The position numbers were made by a program, and so were the translations under genes. Shown here in pieces: positions 1 to 8,709 of a DNA stretch of 64,000 nucleotides. Source of the stretch: Blastopirellula marina DSM 3645 (GTDB lineage: Bacteria > Planctomycetota > Planctomycetia > Pirellulales > Pirellulaceae); contig NZ_CH672376.1 of NCBI RefSeq assembly GCF_000153105.1, forward strand, positions 2,827,200-2,891,199, in the 5' to 3' direction. Position 1 is the first letter of the stretch; the number at the start of each line of letters is the position of its first letter. Under the pieces are notes generated by a model. That model was not told the DNA's origin, did no database searches, and worked only from the letters and a program-made list of their open reading frames with translations.

Positions 1-1
1 C

Positions 2-2155
2 TTGCTGACGACGATGCCGATGGGCGGAAAAGCGGGAACCACCGTCGATGTGACGATCACGGGAGAGCATCTCGAGGATCTCGACGAGCTCCGTTTTTCT
101 CATCCCAAAATTCAAGCGACGCAAAAGCTCGCTGCCGACGGAACTCCGCTCGCCAATCAGTACGCGGTGACGATCGCTCCCGATTGTCCAGAGGGGATCC
201 ATGAAGCTCGCATCATGACGCGGCTTGGTATTTCTTCCTCGCGCGTGTTTAGCGTCGGCGCTTTGAAAGAAACCAGTTCGACGACTCCGAACACGCAGTT
301 GGAGACGGCGATGCCGCTGGAGGTGAACTCGGTCTGCAACGGTAAAATGACTTCCAAAGCGGTCGATTTTTACACCGTCGCCGCGAAGCAGGGTGAGCGT
401 CTGATTATCAGCTGCGCCGCGCAGGGAATCGACTCGAAGCTGAAGCCGGTCCTCATTGTCGCCGACGAACAGGGAAACGACTTGCGGGTCGAACGTCGCG
501 GCGGTGCGATCGATTTCATGCCTGAGGCCGATGGTCAGTACGTGATTAAAGTCCATGATTTGACGTTCAGCGGCGGGCCGTATCACTTCTACCGTCTTGC
601 CGTACAACAGATTCCGGCCGAGGCCGTCGCGCCGCAGTTCGCTGCAACGCGAAACGTCAACGCTTTCTCGTGGCCGCCTGCCAATTGGAACGATGACCAG
701 ATCGCCAGTGAGCAGGAACCGAACAATACCGCCGAGCAAGTGCAGCAAATCACGCTGCCATGCGACATTAGCGGCAGCTTTTATCCGGCCGCCGATGTCG
801 ACGCGTTTGAGTTCACCGCCAAAAAAGGGGACGTGTGGTGGGTCGAAGTCGCTTCGGAGCGACTCGGCCTTCCGACCGATCCGTCGATAGTCGTTCAGCG
901 TGTGCAGGGAACGGGAGACGAAGCGGCGCTGGTCGACGTGGTCGAACTGACCGATATCCCGAGTCCCATCAAGGTTTCCAGCAACGGCTATAGCTACGAT
1001 GGTCCTTGCTACAACGCCGGTTCAGCCGACATCAATGGCAAAGTGGATATCCCCGAGGACGGCGTCTACCGTCTGCAGCTAACCGATCTGTTCGGCGGAA
1101 CTCGCAACGATCCTCGCAATGTCTATCGCCTGATTATTCGTCAGGCGCAACCTGACTTTGCCGTCGTGGGCTGGGCGCTGCACATGAATCTTCGCAACGG
1201 CGACCGCAACGCGCTCTCGAAACCAATCGCGCTGCGCGGCGGCGCGACCATGGCGATGGAAGTGATCGCGATTCGCCGGGATGGTTTCGCCGGACCGATT
1301 GAACTCGCGGTCGACAATCTACCCCCCGGCGTATCGGCCAGCGGGCTGACAATTCCGGCCGGCAAGTCGCGCGGTATCCTTCTATTCACCGCTGAAGAAA
1401 ATGCTCCCCGCGGTCTGACGAGCGCCAACTTTGTCGGCAAAGCCGAGATCAACGGCGTTGCCGTGACGCGAAATGGAAGTATGGCTTCGATGGCTTGGCC
1501 TGTGACGAATGCTTGGAGCGAGATTCCCAGCCCGCGCTTGTTGGCTGACTTTCCGGTGTCGGTCGGCGGCGCCGAAGTAGCGCCGCTTTCGATCGCCGCC
1601 GCTCAGGATCAAGTTTGGGAAGTGACGGCGGGTCAGACGCTGACGATTCCGCTGGTGCACACGCGCCGCTGCGAATTTTCGGGACCGAGCATGAGCCTGA
1701 AGACCTTTGGTCATGGCTTTGAAGGGAACGCGGCGTTCGATTTGAAATTGACGGAAGATTCCTCCGAGGCGACTCTCGATCTCGCCAAGCTCAAGCCGGC
1801 GCCGGGAACGTATACCATTGCTTTCTACGGCAGCGCCGTGGCCAAGTACAGCGAACACCCCAACGCGGTTGCGGTCGCCGAAGTCGCGTTGCAACTCGCC
1901 CAAAAGGAAGCGGCCGAAGCGGCGAAGCCTTTGACAACGGACGAGCCGACAACGGACGAAGAGAAACAAGCGGCGGAGGCAGCCGCCAAAGAGGCCGCCG
2001 CGCGCCAAAAAGCGGCGACTGCGGCTGTCGCGGCCGCCGAAAAAGAATTGCAGGCCGCCACGAAAAAAGGGGCGCCCAAGGATATTGTCGACATCGTTGT
2101 CTCCAAGCCAATCGAAATCCGCGTCGTTCCCGCGGTAGAGGTAACCCAGAAATGA
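2..2155 (+). CDS. PPC-domain secreted protein, 5'-truncated
   Basis: The reading frame is open to the left edge, so the true start and signal peptide lie outside the window. The opening (PMGGKAGTTVDVTITG) matches the start of planctomycete PPC (bacterial pre-peptidase C-terminal domain) proteins, which normally follows a signal peptide by a short stretch. Two PPC-like beta-sandwich regions are visible, at about residues 100-200 and 235-385; the second begins with the typical EPNNT motif. The last 70 residues are an Ala/Lys/Glu-rich, probably helical tail. The stop overlaps the ATG of the DUF1501 gene (ATGA), so the two are translationally coupled; this gene pair is common in planctomycetes. 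Role is unknown, presumably periplasmic or surface. Family call is firm, function is not. Confidence 0.85.
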   Translation: MLTTMPMGGKAGTTVDVTITGEHLEDLDELRFSHPKIQATQKLAADGTPLANQYAVTIAPDCPEGIHEARIMTRLGISSSRVFSVGALKETSSTTPNTQLETAMPLEVNSVCNGKMTSKAVDFYTVAAKQGERLIISCAAQGIDSKLKPVLIVADEQGNDLRVERRGGAIDFMPEADGQYVIKVHDLTFSGGPYHFYRLAVQQIPAEAVAPQFAATRNVNAFSWPPANWNDDQIASEQEPNNTAEQVQQITLPCDISGSFYPAADVDAFEFTAKKGDVWWVEVASERLGLPTDPSIVVQRVQGTGDEAALVDVVELTDIPSPIKVSSNGYSYDGPCYNAGSADINGKVDIPEDGVYRLQLTDLFGGTRNDPRNVYRLIIRQAQPDFAVVGWALHMNLRNGDRNALSKPIALRGGATMAMEVIAIRRDGFAGPIELAVDNLPPGVSASGLTIPAGKSRGILLFTAEENAPRGLTSANFVGKAEINGVAVTRNGSMASMAWPVTNAWSEIPSPRLLADFPVSVGGAEVAPLSIAAAQDQVWEVTAGQTLTIPLVHTRRCEFSGPSMSLKTFGHGFEGNAAFDLKLTEDSSEATLDLAKLKPAPGTYTIAFYGSAVAKYSEHPNAVAVAEVALQLAQKEAAEAAKPLTTDEPTTDEEKQAAEAAAKEAAARQKAATAAVAAAEKELQAATKKGAPKDIVDIVVSKPIEIRVVPAVEVTQK

Positions 2156-3573
2156 CTCACCCATTCAACGCAGCGTCGGCCTACTGTCCTGGACCGGTCT
2201 CCCGCCGCGGCTTCATGCGAATGGGGCTGGCCGGCTTCGCTTCGCTCAGCTTGCCCGGCGTGATGCGATTGCGGGCCGAAAGTCCCACGATCGAAAGCTC
2301 GAAGCAAAAGAGCGCAGTCATCATGGTCTGGCAGCCAGGCGGTTGTTCTCATCTGGATACCTACGATCCGAAGCCGAATGCGCCGCTTGAGTATCGCGGT
2401 CCGTTCAGCGCGATTCCGACCAAAGTGCCCGGCATGCACTTTACCGAATTGCTGCCGAAGCAGGCCGCCATCGCCGACAAGTTCACCGTGCTGCGCTCGA
2501 TGCGTCAGAACGCCGGTGGACATCCGGCCGGATCGATGCAACTGCTGTCGGGAGACTCCGATACCCGCGATAAACCGGCTCCGCGCTTGCCTGATTGGAT
2601 GTCGGTCGCCAATTATCTGCGATCGCAAGACGGCCCACGCACCAATCCGCTGCCGTTGTACGCCGGCGTGAATCCGCCGACCAACTACACCGGTCCTGCT
2701 TACCTGGGAGACGCTTACTCTCCCTTCGCCGTGACCGGCGATCCCAACAACCCCAGCTTTTCGGTCCCCAATATCGGTGTGTCGGATCCGCGCGAACTGA
2801 CGCGTCTGGAGCGCCGCGCCAGTCTGCGTCAAAAATTGGACACGCTGGAGCGAGCCTTCGACAAAGCAGGCGAACTGCAGGCGCTCGACGAGTTCGAGAT
2901 GCAGGCGATGACCTTGTTGACCAATCCCAAAACAAAAATCGCCTTCGACCTGAGCCAAGAGGACGAAAAGACGCGCGATCGATATGGACGCAACGCATGG
3001 GGGCAGCAATTGCTGCTGGCGCGTCGGTTGGTCGAAGCCGGCGTCGAGATCCTGACGACCAGTCTGCATGGTCCCTTGTGTGGACGCGTGAACAACTGGG
3101 ATGATCATGCCGTCAACCATCACGTTTTTGACGCGATGCGATTTCGCGCTCAAGCCTACGATCAGGCGGTCTCGGCATTGATCGAAGATGTTCATGAGCG
3201 TGGACTGAGTGAACGCGTGTTGGTGGTGGTAACCGGCGAATTTGGACGAACTCCGAAAGTCAATTATCAGCCCAGCACCGGCGCCGGTAACGCCAGCGCC
3301 GCGGCCGGAACCAAACAGCCAGGGCGAGACCATTGGCCCCGAGCGTTCTCGAACATCTGGGCCGGCGGCGGGATCGAGACCGGACGTTTCATTGGTGCGA
3401 CCGACTCCAAAGGGGAAGATTCGATCGACCGCATCTGTAAACCCGGCGACTTTCTCGCAACGATCTATCACCACCTCGGGATCGATGGCAGGAAGGTCTT
3501 TATCAAAGACCTCAACGGTCGTCCCACGCCGATCGTCGATCACGGCGAACCGATTCCAGAACTGATCTCCTAG
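2152..3573 (+). CDS. DUF1501 domain protein, Tat-exported
   Basis: A 473-residue protein with a twin-arginine signal near the N-terminus (SRRGFMRMGLAGFASLSL), then a sulfatase-like DUF1501 fold. Family hallmarks are AVIMVWQPGGCSHLDTYDPK after the signal, PGMHFTELLPKQA, and VVVTGEFGRTPKVN followed by a GRDHWP segment in the C-terminal third. Length is normal for the family. The ATG overlaps the stop of the PPC gene by four bases. DUF1501 proteins are abundant in planctomycetes and usually partner PPC or DUF1553/DUF1549 proteins; the substrate is unknown. Confidence 0.93.
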   Translation: MTHPFNAASAYCPGPVSRRGFMRMGLAGFASLSLPGVMRLRAESPTIESSKQKSAVIMVWQPGGCSHLDTYDPKPNAPLEYRGPFSAIPTKVPGMHFTELLPKQAAIADKFTVLRSMRQNAGGHPAGSMQLLSGDSDTRDKPAPRLPDWMSVANYLRSQDGPRTNPLPLYAGVNPPTNYTGPAYLGDAYSPFAVTGDPNNPSFSVPNIGVSDPRELTRLERRASLRQKLDTLERAFDKAGELQALDEFEMQAMTLLTNPKTKIAFDLSQEDEKTRDRYGRNAWGQQLLLARRLVEAGVEILTTSLHGPLCGRVNNWDDHAVNHHVFDAMRFRAQAYDQAVSALIEDVHERGLSERVLVVVTGEFGRTPKVNYQPSTGAGNASAAAGTKQPGRDHWPRAFSNIWAGGGIETGRFIGATDSKGEDSIDRICKPGDFLATIYHHLGIDGRKVFIKDLNGRPTPIVDHGEPIPELIS

Positions 3574-3575
3574 GG

Positions 3576-3873
3576 TGGTCCGGACCGCATCGTTTTTTCT
3601 CTCCAGTGCGTTGAACCAATCCAACCGTAGCCCGAGTGTGCAAGCCGAGGCCCGACGAAAGGGCCATCAGGTTGGACCGGACTGTTCTCTTTTTTTTGTA
3701 GATCGTCACGCATCCGATATTCCCGCCGAGATTGGACCGGACCGGACTGCGAAAATTTCTCTCATCAAATTACCCAGTTTGCCCATGTGGTGGTTTGGGC
3801 GCTTTGTCGCTGTGCCAAACAGGCCCTGAGCTACGGTTTAACAAGTTGGACCGGACCGCTGTCCGTTTTTTTT
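3576..3873 (+). repeat. Cluster of GGACCGGAC repeats with T-tracts
   Basis: The gene-free stretch 3574-4232 begins with four imperfect copies of a GGACCGGAC core at about 3576, 3676, 3734 and 3847. Three are followed by runs of 6 to 8 T. The first copy contains the perfect palindrome GGTCCGGACC. Between copies 1 and 2, at about 3626-3652, is one copy of a GTAGCCCGAGNGTGCRAGCCGAGG element that recurs at 43.9 kb. No convincing protein-coding frame was seen here. Confidence 0.6.
3852..3873 (+). terminator. Intrinsic terminator-like hairpin
   Basis: CGGAC-cgct-GTCCG directly followed by eight T on the plus strand. It is the fourth copy of the local repeat and is the best terminator candidate for the PPC/DUF1501 pair, though it lies about 280 bases past the stop. 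Confidence 0.5.
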
Positions 3874-4106
3874 GAATGCAGCCCCAACAGAAGTCTGGGC
3901 GAATTAGACAAGGTGCGTCTAGACGCATCAGAACCTGCTTTTCCCCCGCGGCCCCAAAGCGGAGATCGCCAAAAGCGAATCCCCAAGACGAAAGATCAGA
4001 CATCCAGACCGAAGGGGGTATTATCGGAGAATATCGAGCAGGCAAGCAAGCGACAATCTTTCGCCGCAGCGGGCTAGTGCTTCGTCACACGGCAACTTTC
4101 GGCTTT

Positions 4107-4150
4107 GGCGCCATGCTCTTTCGGCGAAGACGCCGTAAGAGCATGGCGCC
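4107..4150. repeat. Long perfect inverted repeat (cruciform)
   Basis: Fourteen-base arms GGCGCCATGCTCTT and AAGAGCATGGCGCC enclose a second 5-bp stem CGGCG/CGCCG with an AAGA loop; only one T-T mismatch separates the stems. It lies between convergent genes (DUF1501 and the cytochrome-WD40 gene). No T-run follows on either side, so it looks more like a dispersed palindromic element than a classical terminator. Confidence 0.6.
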
Positions 4151-4232
4151 CGAAAATTGGAGGACGCAAAACCGTGGCTAACGTTGTGCGGCGGATTTTG
4201 GGGGAGCAGCCGGATCGCTTACCGCAGACCAA

Positions 4233-7022
4233 TTATTGCCCGACGGTGATCGCGTGGAGTTGCTTGCCGCTAGCGCCATCCCAGACGAACAAGCGTCCAT
4301 CGTCACTGCAGGCGACGACCAACGTGCCGTCGGCCGTCACATCGACGCAGTGCAACCAGATGCCGGCGGCGAAGTTGCGAATGGTCTTGCCGTTAGCGCT
4401 AGTCTGCAGTCGAACGGTTCCGTCGCCGCAACTGGAAATCACCTGATCGGTTTCGCCTACGTACTTCAGCGCGGTGATGTCTTTGCCGTAGCCGGTGATC
4501 GTACGCTGCTGGTCGGTCGACTCCACATTCCAGACTTTGAGCGTCTGATCCGCCGATGCGGAAGCGATCGTCTGAGCGTCCCCTTTCCAGGCGACTCCCA
4601 GTGCGTAGTCGGTGTGTCCTTCAAATTGCCGCAGCAGTTTTTCGGTCTTCACGTCCCAAATTCGGAGGTACTTATCGGCGCCGGCCGAGAGGAACTGTGT
4701 TCCATCGGGAGAGAATTTCGCCGCGTAGACCACATCCGTATGGGCCTTCGGCAGATGATGCAGTTGGGTTCCATCCGCGACGCGGAACAGCCCTAACTCA
4801 CCGCTGCGTGACGGAGCGCCGCTGCCGACGAGCAGCAGAGAAACGTCTGAATTGAAGTCGAGCGAAGTGACGCGATGAGAGATTAAATCGGCCTGTTCCG
4901 TCGAACCGATAGTTCGTAGCAAGCGCCACTGCGGGTTCAGGTTCCAAATAACTGCCTCCGCATCGCCGGCGGCGGAGATCAGACGCTGGTTATCCAAGAA
5001 CTCCAACGGGTAAAGCGCCGCCGCCTGTTCGGTGAACGCTTCGATGGGAACGCCGGTTTCGGCATCCCATGTTTGTACGCTGGGAAAGTCGCCGGCGGTA
5101 ACGACCGTTTTACCTTCCGGAGCGAAACGCACCGAACGAAGCGGGCGTTCTGACGCGGCGGCCTGTTGGTTGGCGGCGTCGAGACGCGCTTGCAATTGTT
5201 GGACGTTCGTCTCGGCCGCGGCGACCGACTGTTTCGCATCGGCGAGAAGTTTCTGAGTCGCTTGGGTGGCCGTGATCGCCGCGGTTTGCTTTTGCTGCGC
5301 GAGTTTCTGGGCCATTTCGGCGTCACGATAGGCTTGCTGGTGGTCGACTTTCTCTGCGTTGTCAGCCGGCGCCGCTTTGTCCGTTGCAGCATCTTTGTCG
5401 GTTGGCGTTTCCGGCTGCGCCTGATCAAGCGCCAGCTTCTTCTTGGCGACTTCTTCGTTGGCGGCTTGCAGGTCTTCGTCTGTCGTTTTCTGCGCTTCGG
5501 TGCGAGTCGTCAGGTCTTGTTCCGCCGCGGCGACTCTTTGTGTGAGAATCGTCACGCGCTGACGGGCCGCCTGTAAATCACGCTGCAAGCGGGCCGCGTT
5601 CCTTTGTTTCAGCAGGTCCCCTTTCAACTCGGCGATTTGCTTGCCGCTGGCGTCCCATAGCTTCGCCGTATGGTTCTCACTAACCGACGCGAGCCGTTTT
5701 CCATCAGCGCGGACATCGATATCTAGGACGGGGGCGCCATGGTCCCATTGCGCCATTTGCTTCATCGGCGTTAGATTCCAGCGGCGAATTTTTCCGTCCA
5801 GACTTCCCGAATAAACCTGCATCGGTTGATCAGGCGCCGCGACCAACGCGGTGATCGTATCATCGTGAGCAGCGATCTCACTGGTCGCGACATCGGCAGG
5901 TTCGGCGTCAGACGCTGACTCTGGCGACGGCGTCTCGGGCAGCTTCCAAGTGCGGAGCAGCTTGTCGGCGCCGCCGGTGACGATCAACTGCGGAGGGCTG
6001 GCCTGCTCGTTGGATGGCTTTGCGGTTGCGACCAGTTCCAGCGCATGCACAGGGGTCGGCGACTGCAGCATTCCGACCGCCGCTCCATCTTCGCGGAGCC
6101 AGATCCGGATTGTTCCATCCAGCGACGCCGAGACGAGTCGCTGGCCGTCCGCTGTGAAGCGGAGTGCTGTAACTTGCTTGTCATGCCCGGTCATTTTCGG
6201 ACCCGGCTCGGCGGTAGCGGCGTTCCAAAGCTGGATCGTATGATCTGCGGCGGCGATGGCCAGCCATTTTTGATCGGGACTCACTGCAATCGCGGTTGCG
6301 GCGCTGCCGGTCGGCAACGTCGCCAAGCGGGCCTCGTGCGGTTGTCGCCAGAGTTTGACTTCTCGGTAGCCGCCGGAAGCGAGCAAGGTTCCATCACTGC
6401 TCCAGGCCAGCGTTTTGCTTAAATCGCGATGCGCCGTCGCCGGATCGAGGGCGGAGTCTTGCAGTTGGGCGAGTCGTTGGCCCGACGCCGCATCGTAGAC
6501 ATACAACTGATTGGCCAGCGTGACGGCGATCTGCCGACCATCGGGTTTTATCGCAACGGCATAAGCCGGGCCGAGACTCCCAGCCAACGGCTCCCATTTC
6601 CAAGGCGCGGCCGGAGTCGCTGTTTCTCCACCGCGTGCGCCTTGGTCGATCCAAAGACGGATCAATCCCAACTCTTGCGGCTTTAAGACGGGCGCGTTGA
6701 CGTCGTTGTCCGGGGGCGGCATGAACGACTCTTCTTGATGGGCGGCCAGTTTCAGCAGCAGACTCTCGGCGCCTTTGCCGGCGACCAGCGCAGGACCGGA
6801 GTCTCCTCCCGCGAGCATCGCCTGCGGGGTTTCCAGCACTAGGCCCCCGTTTCGCTCACTGTCGCTATGACATGCGAGACAGCTTTGCCGCAAGATCGGC
6901 AGGATCTCTTGATCAAATTGAACCGGCGTCGTGCGCTGGACCTCGGCAACCTGAATGGGATCGCCGGAGGCGATCGAACCATAAGTCAGCGCCGCAACAA
7001 GCGAGAGTGCGAAAAGTCGCAT
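4233..7022 (-). CDS. Planctomycete cytochrome c-WD40 protein with central coiled coil
   Basis: The start was set at the ATG at 7022, because it begins an ordinary signal peptide (MRLFALSLVAALTYGS) preceded by an AGGA-type site; the frame extends upstream without coding look. The 929-residue protein has one haem c motif, CLACH at residues 48-52, in the planctomycete cytochrome C (PSCyt1) context ending MPPPDN. WD40 repeats run from about 110 to 455, then comes a long coiled coil rich in Gln/Ala at about 460-620, then further WD40 repeats to the C-terminus. Probably a periplasmic, membrane-associated or surface protein that may bind haem; partners are unknown. The coiled coil splitting the propeller repeats suggests two propellers joined by a rod. 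Confidence 0.88.
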   Translation of the reverse strand: MRLFALSLVAALTYGSIASGDPIQVAEVQRTTPVQFDQEILPILRQSCLACHSDSERNGGLVLETPQAMLAGGDSGPALVAGKGAESLLLKLAAHQEESFMPPPDNDVNAPVLKPQELGLIRLWIDQGARGGETATPAAPWKWEPLAGSLGPAYAVAIKPDGRQIAVTLANQLYVYDAASGQRLAQLQDSALDPATAHRDLSKTLAWSSDGTLLASGGYREVKLWRQPHEARLATLPTGSAATAIAVSPDQKWLAIAAADHTIQLWNAATAEPGPKMTGHDKQVTALRFTADGQRLVSASLDGTIRIWLREDGAAVGMLQSPTPVHALELVATAKPSNEQASPPQLIVTGGADKLLRTWKLPETPSPESASDAEPADVATSEIAAHDDTITALVAAPDQPMQVYSGSLDGKIRRWNLTPMKQMAQWDHGAPVLDIDVRADGKRLASVSENHTAKLWDASGKQIAELKGDLLKQRNAARLQRDLQAARQRVTILTQRVAAAEQDLTTRTEAQKTTDEDLQAANEEVAKKKLALDQAQPETPTDKDAATDKAAPADNAEKVDHQQAYRDAEMAQKLAQQKQTAAITATQATQKLLADAKQSVAAAETNVQQLQARLDAANQQAAASERPLRSVRFAPEGKTVVTAGDFPSVQTWDAETGVPIEAFTEQAAALYPLEFLDNQRLISAAGDAEAVIWNLNPQWRLLRTIGSTEQADLISHRVTSLDFNSDVSLLLVGSGAPSRSGELGLFRVADGTQLHHLPKAHTDVVYAAKFSPDGTQFLSAGADKYLRIWDVKTEKLLRQFEGHTDYALGVAWKGDAQTIASASADQTLKVWNVESTDQQRTITGYGKDITALKYVGETDQVISSCGDGTVRLQTSANGKTIRNFAAGIWLHCVDVTADGTLVVACSDDGRLFVWDGASGKQLHAITVGQ

Positions 7023-7494
7023 AGTTGGATCCTGGCAGGTTGGACCGCGTACGACCGGCGATTGAAGGCCGGTAGAAAGTTTCAGCGAATCCAACAAAGG
7101 AGGTTAGGAGCAGGAAGGTTCGCAGTCATCGTGCGAGCGTCGGCCTTCGATCGAACGCATTATTTTCATCGAGCGCTCGGAACAAACAGCCAACAAGCGT
7201 ATTCGCGTCGAGTTGCCGCCCTCGGCGTGGAAACAGTCAGGCGAACAACCTCAACAAGGGAGGGGCAACAAGGGTGAGCGGAGGCCGCAGATTCTAGGCA
7301 AACCTGGGTAGGCGAATTTTAGCATATCGACGCGAATGCACCAACAAAACCGAGTTCTAGACGACTTCGATTAGACAGCCGTCGCACCAGTTTTGGTCGG
7401 CATTGTGCGCCAATCGATAATGCATTGCGAGTCCGGCTCGGGGACGATGGTTTCTGGCTTTTCGCTCTCTCCAACGCAGCGAGTTTCTTCTCGA
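7023..7494. other. Intergenic, nothing recognised
   Basis: About 470 bases upstream of the cytochrome-WD40 gene and downstream of the FHA-EAL gene. It should contain the promoter of the former, but no clear -35/-10 pair, repeat or RNA was identified. Confidence 0.4.
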
Positions 7495-8640
7495 CTAGCT
7501 TGTCTGCGGTGGAAACGTCATAAAGTTGGCGATCGGCTGCGGGCGGCCGAAGGCGAAGCCTTGGTAGTGCGTAAATCCAATCGCATCACATGCCGCAATC
7601 GATTCCGGCGTTTCCAGACCTTCGGCCAATGTGGTGATGCCCAATTCAACCGCTGTTCTGTGCAGGTTGGCGACCAGTCCGGTGTGGGCCGCGCCTTGAT
7701 GAAGATCTTTTACGAGGGAGCGGTCAAATTTGAGATAGTCTGGCGAAACTTGCGACAGTTCTAACAAACGTGATTGGCCCACGCCAAAATCATCAAACGC
7801 AAGTTGTACGCCAAGCTGTCGCAAAGCGACGGCGAAATCACGCAGTGATTGAACGCTGGTCGCCGCTTCTTCATGGATCTCTAAGACGAGCGTGCGATCG
7901 CCGGCTTGTCTGCGAATCTCACGCATTGATTCGACCAGCTCCGGTCCGAGACGTTCGTGACAATGCGTGTTGAGGAAGAGAGCCCCCGGCACGCCAGACG
8001 ATTCCAGCGTCTTGATCGCTTCGGTTCGGCATGCTTGGCTCAGTTGAACTTCCAGGCCTAGTCGCGACGCGGCGTCAAAGAGCGCAAGCGGAGATTCGAG
8101 CCCCGGCACGTCGGTTCGGACGAGCGCTTCGTAACCGAAAACCTCGCGAGCGGCGCCGGTAACAATCGGTTGAAAAAAGATCGTCATGCGACCTTCATTC
8201 AGCACTTCGTGCATGCGTGAAATCGTCCAGTTCTGCTCCGGTTGATTGTTGACGTTGGTGAAATCGACCTCGGCGATGATCTCACTGGACAAGAGCAAAC
8301 GAAATTCGACATCCGCCAATTGAATCAAATCGCCGTGACCAACAAAAGTGGGCTGAGAAATCGAGTGTCCATTGACGAAAGTGCCGTTGGTGCTCCCCAG
8401 GTCCTCGATGATGAGTTTGTCGTCGATCCGTTGTAACGCGGCGTGCTGCTTCGAAACATTCGGAGAGGCGACCTGCAGTTCGCAGGTCGAATTGCGGCCG
8501 GCGCAAAAAGGGTACGTCTTGAGCGGGATTCGCGAAATCGACGCATGATCGGGCAAACAGCCTTCGAGCGACCACTGCGGCGGCGCGGCGAATTCGCGGT
8601 CATGCGAGTTGGGCGATGCATTCAAACCAGAGTGATTCAT
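7495..8640 (-). CDS. FHA-EAL protein, putative c-di-GMP phosphodiesterase
   Basis: A 381-residue cytoplasmic protein. Residues about 40-115 form an FHA phosphothreonine-binding domain (GRNSTCELQVASPNVSKQHA ... GSTNGTFVNG). Residues about 145-380 form an EAL domain. The EAL motif is intact (YEALVR), and other expected catalytic positions are present: LNTHCH, LEIHEE, FDDFG, LKFDRS, AEGLE and the terminal QGFAFG. It is therefore likely an active cyclic-di-GMP hydrolase gated by Ser/Thr phosphorylation. It sits just downstream of, and on the same strand as, the Ser/Thr kinase-cyclase gene, which makes that kinase the obvious candidate input. The ATG at 8640 was preferred over an in-frame TTG at 8661; neither has a strong ribosome-binding site. 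Confidence 0.88.
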   Translation of the reverse strand: MNHSGLNASPNSHDREFAAPPQWSLEGCLPDHASISRIPLKTYPFCAGRNSTCELQVASPNVSKQHAALQRIDDKLIIEDLGSTNGTFVNGHSISQPTFVGHGDLIQLADVEFRLLLSSEIIAEVDFTNVNNQPEQNWTISRMHEVLNEGRMTIFFQPIVTGAAREVFGYEALVRTDVPGLESPLALFDAASRLGLEVQLSQACRTEAIKTLESSGVPGALFLNTHCHERLGPELVESMREIRRQAGDRTLVLEIHEEAATSVQSLRDFAVALRQLGVQLAFDDFGVGQSRLLELSQVSPDYLKFDRSLVKDLHQGAAHTGLVANLHRTAVELGITTLAEGLETPESIAACDAIGFTHYQGFAFGRPQPIANFMTFPPQTS

Positions 8641-8709
8641 TCGTGAACCATTCGTTATCAAGGTAGATGGGGGACAGATTTTCGAGGTAAGACGTAAAGT
8701 AAAGTCGAT

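Noticed and set aside
1825-3624. Long minus-strand frame of 599 codons
   Set aside because: Opposite-strand shadow of the PPC and DUF1501 genes, a common effect of high GC at third positions.
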